Shown: positions 15,312 through 20,727 of the stretch, piece by piece | Layout: the number at the start of each line of letters is the position of its first letter | Numbering within the stretch: position 1 is the stretch's first letter | Assembly: GCA_034659475.1 (NCBI GenBank) | Contig: JAYEHK010000052.1 | Span: 1 to 20,727, forward strand | Direction: 5' to 3' | DNA: 20,727 bases | From: JAYEHK01 sp034659475 | GTDB taxonomy: Bacteria > Bacillota > Syntrophomonadia > Syntrophomonadales > Syntrophomonadaceae | Program-made: the position numbers and the translations under genes | Notes under the pieces: generated by a model | The model's input: only the letters and a program-made list of their open reading frames with translations | Told to the model about the DNA's origin: nothing | Databases searched by the model: none

Positions 15312-15653
15312 TTGAGTTATCGCAGGTTTGGCCTGCTGGCCGATCACAGACGATCCATGCTCCGGAACTCAGTGACCTCTTTATTGTTACATGGTAAGAT
15401 AACCACCACTGAAACCAGAGCAAAAGACATAAAGAAAGTCGCTGAAAAAATGATAACATTAGGCAAAAGAGGCGACCTCCATGCCAAGCGGCAGGTTGAT
15501 TCCTATTTAATGGATGAAGATGCTGTTTTCAAAGTGTTTGGTGAACTGGCAGAACGCTTCCAGGATCGTCCAGGCGGATATACACGGATCATTAAAACTG
15601 GATTCCGTAAGGGCGATGGAGCGCCAATGGCTATTCTTGAATTTGTGGACTAA
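15312..15653 (+). CDS. rplQ: 50S ribosomal protein L17
   Basis: L17 lies near the tunnel exit of the large subunit. The 113-residue product is the short bacterial form: MSYRRFGLLADHRRSMLRNSVTSLLLHGKITTTETRAKD, then KKVAEKMITLGKRGDLHAKRQ and the end GGYTRIIKTGFRKGDGAPMAILEFVD, all diagnostic. TTG at 15312 follows AAAGGAGGGT. Only three bases separate it from ecfA1, so the transporter genes are probably co-transcribed with the alpha block. Confidence 0.98.
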   Translation: MSYRRFGLLADHRRSMLRNSVTSLLLHGKITTTETRAKDIKKVAEKMITLGKRGDLHAKRQVDSYLMDEDAVFKVFGELAERFQDRPGGYTRIIKTGFRKGDGAPMAILEFVD

Positions 15654-15656
15654 GAG

Positions 15657-16487
15657 ATGATCAGATTACAGGATATTAGTTATATCTTTTCCAATGGATA
15701 TTCAGCAATTAATCAGTTAAACATGGATATAGAAACAAACGAGTTTATCGCTGTAATGGGCCGGAACGGGTCAGGAAAATCAACCCTTGCAAGGCTCATT
15801 AGCGGTCTTCTCTTACCAACTTCGGGCAGCATTGAAGTAGATGGATATACAATAGACAAGCTACAGAACATGCAAATGATACGCCGCAGGGTAGGGTTAC
15901 TCTTACCCTCCCCTGATAATCAATTGATTGCAGGAACGGTGGAACAGGATATTGCTTTTGGTCCTGAAAATCTTTGTTTACCATCCCAGGAAATTCATAA
16001 AAGAGTTGATGCCGCTCTTGCAATGGTATCTATGGAGGACTATCGTTTAGATCCTCCTAATCTTTTATCTGGGGGCCAGAAGCAGCTTGTCTGTATTGCA
16101 GGATTACTTGCCATGCAACCACAGTATATGGTCTTAGATGAGCTGACATCCATGCTTGACCCGCTCATGAAAAAAAAGATCATAAAAACGATTAAAGAGC
16201 TCCATCAGAGCACCGGAATTAGCTTTATTTTGATTACCCATGATCTCGAAGAAGCCATCGAAGCCGATCGAATTGTTCTTCTCGAGGGCGGGAGCATTAA
16301 AGTATCAGCATCACCCAAAGATTTGGTAACAGATATAAATCTACTGGAAAGCCAGGGGATTCAACCTTTGGATATCAGTATCATGACAAAAATATTAAAC
16401 CATAGCCCGGGGATGAACCTGTCCCCTGGTCTCAAATATCCAAAAGAGCTGGTGGATGAAGTATGTCACTTACGGCTGAACAAATAA
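15657..16487 (+). CDS. ecfA1: ECF transporter ATPase EcfA1 with an altered Q-loop
   Basis: EcfA1 is one of two ATPases that power energy-coupling-factor uptake of vitamins or metals with EcfT and separate S subunits. The 276-residue product has Walker A GRNGSGKST (35-43), signature LSGGQ (137-141), Walker B ending D161-E162 and the H-loop histidine H195. The Q-loop reads VGLLLPSPDNQ (79-89), with proline 84 where EcfA proteins I know have glutamine, and the D-loop neighbour is DELTSMLD instead of the commoner DEPTS or DEATS. The gene starts three bases after rplQ and overlaps ecfA2 by 25 bases. Confidence 0.93.
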   Translation: MIRLQDISYIFSNGYSAINQLNMDIETNEFIAVMGRNGSGKSTLARLISGLLLPTSGSIEVDGYTIDKLQNMQMIRRRVGLLLPSPDNQLIAGTVEQDIAFGPENLCLPSQEIHKRVDAALAMVSMEDYRLDPPNLLSGGQKQLVCIAGLLAMQPQYMVLDELTSMLDPLMKKKIIKTIKELHQSTGISFILITHDLEEAIEADRIVLLEGGSIKVSASPKDLVTDINLLESQGIQPLDISIMTKILNHSPGMNLSPGLKYPKELVDEVCHLRLNK

Positions 16488-17293
16488 GCTTTGCCTATGC
16501 AAAGCAAGAATTCATTATCAAAAACCTTACATTTTCCCTTGAGAGAGGCGAAATTGTTGGACTGCTAGGGTATTCGGGTTCAGGAAAGTCTACGCTATTG
16601 CAGCTGCTAAAGGGGTTGTTGCAGCCTGTGAAAGGGTTCATTCTTATTGATGGGCAAGCAGGCAGAGGTAAAGAGAAGATCAAACGAGACGTTGGTCTGC
16701 TCATCCAGATGCCCGAACGGCAGCTCTTTGAAACAACCGTCTATGAAGACGTCGCTTTTGGACCTCAAAACATGGGAATCCCTAAACAGGAATGTCAGGA
16801 AAGAGTACGTGCGTCTCTAGATGAAGTGGGTCTCCGTTATGATTCGTACAAAGACCGTTCACCGCACCAACTCAGCAGCGGGGAAAAAAGAAGGGCTGCA
16901 CTGGCTGGAATCCTGGCCATGAGACCTTCGTATCTTCTGCTTGATGAACCGACGGCAGGTCTGGATTATGAAGGTCGACAACGAATCATGCAAATCGTTG
17001 CCCGATTAAAAGATCAGAACATTGGCATACTGATCGTTTCGCATCATCTGAACGAACTCATCACGATGGCAGATCGTTTACTGGTATTAGAAAAAGGAAA
17101 AGTTGTTTTGCAAGGCAAACCCATTGAGATCATAGAAGATCTGGAAAGTTACTTTTTTGCGGGGCATGGATTGCGCCCTGCCAGAGAGGTATTGCTAGGT
17201 CTCGCAAAACACGATCTTTCATTCGATAGCACCAGTTATACCCCCGAAGAAATTGCGGAACAGATACGAAACAGATGGGAAGAAAAAGGATGA
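16463..17293 (+). CDS. ecfA2: ECF transporter ATPase EcfA2
   Basis: This is the second ATPase of the module and pairs with EcfA1 under EcfT at the inner membrane face. The 276-residue product has a fully canonical set: Walker A GYSGSGKST (36-44), Q-loop Q82 in GLLIQMPERQLFE, signature LSSGE (137-141), Walker B LLLDEPTAGLD with D161-E162, and the H-loop histidine H194. It starts at ATG 16463 inside the end of ecfA1 (25-base overlap), with a GGTGG-like site. Substrate cannot be told, since the S subunits are encoded elsewhere. Confidence 0.95.
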   Translation: MSLTAEQISFAYAKQEFIIKNLTFSLERGEIVGLLGYSGSGKSTLLQLLKGLLQPVKGFILIDGQAGRGKEKIKRDVGLLIQMPERQLFETTVYEDVAFGPQNMGIPKQECQERVRASLDEVGLRYDSYKDRSPHQLSSGEKRRAALAGILAMRPSYLLLDEPTAGLDYEGRQRIMQIVARLKDQNIGILIVSHHLNELITMADRLLVLEKGKVVLQGKPIEIIEDLESYFFAGHGLRPAREVLLGLAKHDLSFDSTSYTPEEIAEQIRNRWEEKG

Positions 17294-18075
17294 TTCGTAA
17301 TAAAATGAGCAATACATTTTCCCACTCGGCAGAAGCATCAATCCTGCAACCCGAAACGAAACTGATTGGGAACCTGTTCTTTCTGCTGGCTGTTCTTCTG
17401 GCCCCTGATTTCACATATTTATTGTGTATATTGGTTGTACAGGTGGTCCTGGCAATCGTTATTAAGACGCCGCCTCGGACCTGCTTGACAGGTATGAAAT
17501 CATTTTTATGGATCATCATTCTGACCGCAGGTTTTCAGCTATTGATGACGCCGGGTGAGATCTTGTGGCAATGGAAGGTTATTACCATAAGCAGAGAAGG
17601 TCTATGGCATGCAGGGTTTATAGGTATGCAGCTGCTGCAGATCATCTTTAGTATTCAGATCCTTTTATTAAATAGTAAACCCGTGGAACTAGCGGCAGGG
17701 TTCGGACGTATTCTTCAACCCCTTCAGCGAGTACGAATACCTACCGGAGAACTGGTTATGGTCATGACCATAAGCCTGAGTTTCATTCCCATCATGATGC
17801 AGGAAGCCAGAGACATTAGACAGGCGCAAAAAGCCCGCGGGGCACTGTTTAACACCGGGTCACTCCAGAAAAGATTACGTGCCCAGCTGGCATTGTTAGT
17901 GCCCCTGTTCAGCGCTGCCTTTCGTCGTGCAGATGATCTCGCCACAGCCATGGAAGGACGAGGTTACATCCCCGGACAGCCAAGAACCAGCATGTATGAG
18001 ACCAGGTTGCAGAAAGCAGATTATATGCTGCTGACAATCAGCATTTGCTTGTTCCTTAGTATGTGGATAGTGTAA
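17290..18075 (+). CDS. ecfT: ECF transporter membrane subunit EcfT
   Basis: EcfT is the membrane scaffold that couples the ATPases to the S subunit. I choose ATG 17290, whose ATGA overlaps the ecfA2 stop by four bases, giving 261 residues; an in-frame ATG at 17275 is possible but has no visible ribosome binding site. Several hydrophobic segments are seen, such as LFFLLAVLLAPDFTYLLCIL and LWIIILTAGFQLL, plus a C-terminal one. Two coupling motifs carry Arg-Gly: QKARGALF and AMEGRGYIPG in the cytosolic helices. The product ends a tight run; a 672-bp repeat-rich gap follows. Confidence 0.95.
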   Translation: MIRNKMSNTFSHSAEASILQPETKLIGNLFFLLAVLLAPDFTYLLCILVVQVVLAIVIKTPPRTCLTGMKSFLWIIILTAGFQLLMTPGEILWQWKVITISREGLWHAGFIGMQLLQIIFSIQILLLNSKPVELAAGFGRILQPLQRVRIPTGELVMVMTISLSFIPIMMQEARDIRQAQKARGALFNTGSLQKRLRAQLALLVPLFSAAFRRADDLATAMEGRGYIPGQPRTSMYETRLQKADYMLLTISICLFLSMWIV

Positions 18076-18183
18076 GGGGTTAGGGGTGAGGGGTAAGGGG
18101 CAAGGGGTCTTACGTTAAACGTAAGACCATGAAGGAAGGTATCCGCAGGGTATCCTCCTAACGCCTCACCCCTGACCCCTAAC
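18076..18183 (+). repeat. G-rich foldback repeat after ecfT
   Basis: Directly after the ecfT stop come five GGGG runs separated by exactly three bases (TTA, TGA, TAA, CAA), at 18076-18107, a strong G-quadruplex motif. The 20 bases at 18079-18098 pair with 18164-18183 with two mismatches, and inside lies a perfect 10-bp hairpin (18106-18115 with 18119-18128, loop TAA). The whole forms one foldback. It may also stop or protect the ecfT transcript, but no T-run follows. The origin is unknown to me. Confidence 0.7.
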
Positions 18184-18192
18184 GAGACAGGG

Positions 18193-18481
18193 GGACGTTT
18201 CGAGACCACTGAAAAAGTCGGTCTGGGTGCAGGGGTATGCATAAATATACTTGCGCCCAGTCTACGCATGGACAACATCAACTGCTTGTCGATTGGCTCC
18301 AGGGGGACCGGGCAAATTCACGTCCATGTTCAGATGCCCTCTCGCGACGTCCGTGTCGCTCGCCCCCTTCCGCCAATTGCCTTCGCAGGATGTTGTTACC
18401 ATGCTCCGACAAACGGTCGCCAGTATATTTATGCATACCCCAATGAAATATAGCTACTTTTTCAGTAGTCTCGGACGTTTC
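18193..18481 (+). mobile_element. Foldback MITE-like element with 9-bp target duplication
   Basis: The element itself is 18202-18472 (271 bp), flanked by GGACGTTTC at 18193-18201 and 18473-18481. The left end GAGACCACTGAAAAAGT matches the inverted right end at 16 of 17 bases. Inside, 18232-18251 and 18422-18441 are a perfect 20-bp inverted repeat, and shorter inverted matches continue toward the centre, so the unit can fold on itself. It encodes no plausible protein, so a transposase would have to act in trans. I cannot name its family. Confidence 0.75.
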
Positions 18482-18747
18482 ATTTTGTCTTATTCATAAA
18501 AAACAATATGCTTAATGCTTTAGCTATATTTATCGGCGGTTGTGTATTACGGACATGGTGGGTTGTACTCTGAAAAGAGTGCAGGCACGGGGATGGTTTT
18601 CTTGCTTTGTTTTACTACGGATCGATTAAAGGGAGCCAGGGTCCGAACTTATTTAACTCGCGGTGTTTTTGGGGGATATGTGTTATTTTTGATGGAGTTG
18701 AATAAATTAGGAACCTGGCACCTTTCTGGGTTACGGAGGTGGTTGGG
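18482..18747 (+). repeat. Non-coding stretch with repeat remnants before truA
   Basis: This 266-bp stretch holds no gene I can support. It contains a small GAAA-loop hairpin (18567-18580) and an imperfect 25-bp inverted repeat, 18632-18656 with 18698-18722, matching at 19 of 25 bases. The right arm, with AACCTGGCACC, ends about a dozen bases before the truA ribosome binding site CGGAGGT (18734-18740). It looks like eroded repeat or mobile-element sequence. The short open frame through it has no recognisable protein. Confidence 0.5.
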
Positions 18748-19482
18748 ATGAGTAGGATTAAGATGATTATTGAGTATGATGGGACACGTTATCATGGGTT
18801 TCAGCGGCAGAAGAATGCACATACGATACAGGCCGAGATTGAAGAGCAGATCAGGTGCATCACAGGGGAAGAATTGACCGTCAGTGGTGCAGGCCGCACC
18901 GATGCAGGGGTACATGCAAGGGGACAGGTTATTGCGTTTACTACTTCCTCACCCATTCCTGATTATCGATGGATGTATGCGTTAAACAGCTATTTACCGA
19001 AAGATATCCATGTGTTGGAAAGCAGTGCAGTGGAAGCAGGATTTCATCCTGCCTTTGACGCCACGTGGAAACAGTATAATTATCGCATTTATCGGGTGCG
19101 TGAGGGGGCGCTTTTTTATCGTAATCATACACTGTTGAATACAGAAGACCTGGATTTAGAGGCAATGAAGCGAGCCTGTAACCACCTCATTGGTTACCAT
19201 GACTTTCGTTCCTTTTGCTCCAGTGGTGCTACATCGAAAACGTTTGATCGAACGGTATATGACTGTTCCTTGCACGAAGAAGGACATGAAATATTATTAA
19301 AGATAGAGGCCAACGGATTTTTGTATAACATGGTTCGAATCATAATGGGCACACTATTAGAAGTGGGTAGAGGCAGAATAAAAAGCGAAAATCTGCCAGA
19401 CATTATTTCAGCCTGCCAAAGATCCCTTGCAGGCCCCACAGCACCCCCACAGGGACTCAATTTGATGAAAGTGCAGTATTAA
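18748..19482 (+). CDS. truA: tRNA pseudouridine(38-40) synthase TruA
   Basis: TruA makes pseudouridine at positions 38-40 of the tRNA anticodon arm. The 244-residue product starts MSRIKMIIEYDGTRYHGFQRQ; ATG at 18748 is placed after CGGAGGT (18734-18740), while a GTG at 18739 overlaps that site. The catalytic aspartate is D52 in GAGRTDAGVHARGQ (47-60). Two similar halves are expected, and the second has FDRTVYDCS and GFLYNMVRIIMGTLLEVGRG near residues 190-215. In Firmicutes the gene normally follows ecfT closely; here 672 bp of repeats intervene. Confidence 0.97.
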   Translation: MSRIKMIIEYDGTRYHGFQRQKNAHTIQAEIEEQIRCITGEELTVSGAGRTDAGVHARGQVIAFTTSSPIPDYRWMYALNSYLPKDIHVLESSAVEAGFHPAFDATWKQYNYRIYRVREGALFYRNHTLLNTEDLDLEAMKRACNHLIGYHDFRSFCSSGATSKTFDRTVYDCSLHEEGHEILLKIEANGFLYNMVRIIMGTLLEVGRGRIKSENLPDIISACQRSLAGPTAPPQGLNLMKVQY

Positions 19483-19495
19483 TCATGTATTTGAC

Positions 19496-19525
19496 TTGAC
19501 AAAGTATTAAGTTTTTATATAAAAT
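19496..19525 (+). promoter_or_regulatory. Candidate sigma-A-type promoter for rplM-rpsI
   Basis: TTGACA at 19496-19501 is a perfect -35, followed by an AT-rich stretch with TATAAA at 19518-19523 (16-base spacer) or TAAAAT at 19520-19525 (18-base spacer). It lies just after truA and before a hairpin and rplM. Transcription would start near 19530. Promoter calling by eye is only suggestive. Confidence 0.65.
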
Positions 19526-19536
19526 ATTATGGTACT

Positions 19537-19588
19537 CTCTAAATCCATGTTTGGCTTCCGCCCCGTTGACAAGCAGTGTGATTTAGAG
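19537..19588 (+). promoter_or_regulatory. rplM leader hairpin (candidate L13 leader)
   Basis: CTCTAAATC (19537-19545) pairs perfectly over 9 bp with GATTTAGAG (19580-19588). It lies right after the expected transcript start and about 40 bases before the rplM ribosome binding site. A weaker inner stem (GTTTG with CAAGC) is possible. Leader RNAs upstream of rplM (L13 leader) are described in Firmicutes; I infer that this is one, but I did not compare it with the family consensus. Confidence 0.55.
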
Positions 19589-19638
19589 TTAGATCGAAAC
19601 ACAATTGAAACAACTGCTAATGCACTGGAGGGAAAATC

Positions 19639-20073
19639 GTGAAAACGTATATGGCGAAACCGGCGGAAGTAGACCGCAAATGGTACGTGATAGATGCAAC
19701 TGATCAGACGCTGGGAAGACTAGCCTCCGAAGTTGCTGCAATCCTTAGAGGAAAACACAAACCCACCTATACACCTCATGTAGATACGGGAGACTTCATA
19801 ATTGTTATCAACGCCGAGAAGATTAAGTTAACGGGTAACAAATTGATGGATAAAAAGTATCGGTATCATACAGGATATATCGGTGGTCTGAAGGAAATGG
19901 ACTACAACACGCTGTTACAGAAGAAACCTGAAAAAGCTATTGAGGTTGCTGTAAAGGGTATGTTGCCCCATAATCGCTTGGGAAAAGTGATGTTTAATAA
20001 GTTAAAGGTATATCGCGGAAGCGAACATCCACATCAAGCGCAGAAACCCGAAATCCGTGAACTGAGAGGTTAA
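19639..20073 (+). CDS. rplM: 50S ribosomal protein L13
   Basis: L13 is an early assembly protein of the large subunit. The 144-residue product starts MKTYMAKPAEVDRKWYVIDA and has TLGRLASEVAAILRGKHKPTYTPHVDTGDFIIVINA near residues 24-59 and VKGMLPHNRLGKVMFNKLKVYRGSEHPHQAQKP near residues 106-138, all typical. GTG at 19639 follows GGAGGG. It forms a two-gene operon with rpsI, read from the promoter at about 19496 and perhaps controlled by the leader hairpin. Confidence 0.98.
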   Translation: MKTYMAKPAEVDRKWYVIDATDQTLGRLASEVAAILRGKHKPTYTPHVDTGDFIIVINAEKIKLTGNKLMDKKYRYHTGYIGGLKEMDYNTLLQKKPEKAIEVAVKGMLPHNRLGKVMFNKLKVYRGSEHPHQAQKPEIRELRG

Positions 20074-20084
20074 GGAGGATCGAT

Positions 20085-20480
20085 ATGGCTACGAAGGTAC
20101 AATACTGGGGAACCGGAAGAAGGAAAAAAGCCATTGCCAGGGTTAGACTGGTGCCAGGTGATGGAAACATAACTGTAAACGATAGAACATTTGAGAATTT
20201 CTTTCCAAATAGGACCAGTCGTTTGATTGTTATGCAGCCCATGGAACTGACAGATAAGACAGGAAGATTCGATGTCATCTGTCGTGTAAAGGGCGGCGGA
20301 GTAACCGGACAGGCAGGCGCTGTTCGTCTGGGTATCGCCCGTGCTTTGATCAAAAGTGAACCCGAATTACGTCCTGCTCTCAAAGCAGAAGGATTCCTTA
20401 CACGTGATCCGCGCATGACGGAAAGAAAAAAGTACGGCTTACACAAAGCCAGAAAAGCCCCACAATATTCAAAACGTTAA
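20085..20480 (+). CDS. rpsI: 30S ribosomal protein S9
   Basis: S9 lies in the small-subunit head, and its C-terminal tail reaches the P-site tRNA anticodon. The 131-residue product has YWGTGRRKKAIARVRLVPGDG near residues 7-27, VKGGGVTGQAGAVRLGIARAL near residues 68-88 and the conserved end DPRMTERKKYGLHKARKAPQYSKR. ATG at 20085 follows AAGGAGG, 11 nt after rplM. A clear terminator follows at once, ending the unit. Confidence 0.98.
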   Translation: MATKVQYWGTGRRKKAIARVRLVPGDGNITVNDRTFENFFPNRTSRLIVMQPMELTDKTGRFDVICRVKGGGVTGQAGAVRLGIARALIKSEPELRPALKAEGFLTRDPRMTERKKYGLHKARKAPQYSKR

Positions 20481-20488
20481 TCTCAAAA

Positions 20489-20512
20489 GCCTCCCAATCG
20501 GGAGGCTTTTTT
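20489..20512 (+). terminator. Intrinsic terminator after rpsI
   Basis: GCCTCCC (20489-20495) pairs with GGGAGGC (20500-20506) around an AATC loop, followed by six T (20507-20512); the A-run before the stem can extend the pairing. It begins nine bases after the rpsI stop and is the only textbook terminator I found in the window. Confidence 0.95.
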
Positions 20513-20565
20513 ATACCCGAAAAGAACTAGCTAAGCTGCGGATAAGACAGATAATGCGTCATAAA

Positions 20566-20660
<95 letters not shown>

Positions 20661-20727
20661 CGGTTCAGAAGGGATGTCAATATAATTTCCTCCTCTTACA
20701 CGGCAGACTATTTCAATAAGGAGTAAG
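20661..20727 (+). other. Downstream tail with weak promoter-like signals
   Basis: These last 67 bases contain no complete gene. TATAAT stands at 20681-20686, but no decent -35 lies 16-18 bases upstream. AAGGAG at 20718-20723 could be the ribosome binding site of a gene starting just outside the window. Confidence 0.3.

Noticed and set aside
18237..18499. Open frames of 61 to 82 codons inside the foldback element.
   Set aside because: They overlap each other in different frames, carry no recognisable motif and have no proper ribosome binding site; they arise from the repeat sequence.
18486..18520. Weak TTGTCT/TATGCT pair before truA as a promoter.
   Set aside because: Each box matches only four of six bases at 16-base spacing, and AT-rich DNA gives such matches often.
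18542..18751. A 69-codon GTG frame running into truA.
   Set aside because: It has no ribosome binding site or known motif, and crosses the inverted repeat and truA start in another frame.
20678..20695. Minus-strand GAGGAGG followed by TTG near the window end.
   Set aside because: The frame stops after nine codons inside the repeat array.

Overview
The window is a nearly complete S10-spc-alpha ribosomal protein supercluster, read entirely on the + strand, from a low-to-moderate GC Firmicute, most likely a member of the Clostridia. The case for this is the gene order (tuf, the S10/spc/alpha genes, adk-map-KOW protein-infA-rpmJ, then rplQ-ecfA1-ecfA2-ecfT-truA-rplM-rpsI), the short four-cysteine (type Z) S14, strong AAGGAGG-type ribosome binding sites, and frequent GTG/TTG starts (16 of 38 complete genes by my reading). 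I cannot name the genus from the sequence alone.

Layout. 1-193 is the 3' end of tuf (EF-Tu). 194-301 is a leader with two perfect hairpins. 302-5142 is the S10 block: rpsJ, a structured 135-nt gap, rplC, rplD, rplW, rplB, rpsS, rplV, rpsC, rplP, rpmC. 5158-9485 is the spc block: rpsQ, rplN, rplX, rplE, rpsZ, rpsH, rplF, rplR, rpsE, rpmD, rplO. It continues with secY, adk, map, a small KOW-domain protein and infA. The alpha block is rpmJ (37 codons), rpsM, rpsK, rpsD, rpoA and rplQ. The energy-coupling-factor module (ecfA1, ecfA2, ecfT) follows at 15657-18075. Gaps are short, four junctions overlap by one base (TAATG or TAGTG), and I see no convincing promoter inside this run, so it probably forms one long transcription unit or a few overlapping ones.

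Between ecfT and truA the tight packing stops. The 672 bp at 18076-18747 hold no gene I can support, but they contain a stack of repeats. First comes a G-rich foldback with five G4 runs at exact 7-base spacing. Next is a 271-bp foldback element that looks like a MITE, with 16/17 terminal inverted repeats, a perfect 20-bp inner inverted repeat and a 9-bp target duplication, inserted into an older small palindrome. Last is an imperfect 25-bp inverted-repeat pair just before truA. truA (tRNA pseudouridine synthase) follows. A promoter and a 9-bp-stem leader hairpin then precede rplM-rpsI, which end at a clear intrinsic terminator. An array of twelve AGTTGGNN-type units lies at 20566-20660, and the window ends in a non-coding tail with a ribosome-binding-site-like AAGGAG at the edge.

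Together the genes build the ribosome and link it to protein export (SecY), N-terminal processing (Map), nucleotide balance (Adk), initiation (IF1), transcription (RpoA), tRNA modification (TruA) and vitamin or metal uptake (ECF module). I found no defence system, CRISPR array, prophage or new multigene system. The unusual content is in the non-coding structures and in an EcfA1 whose Q-loop glutamine position is proline.
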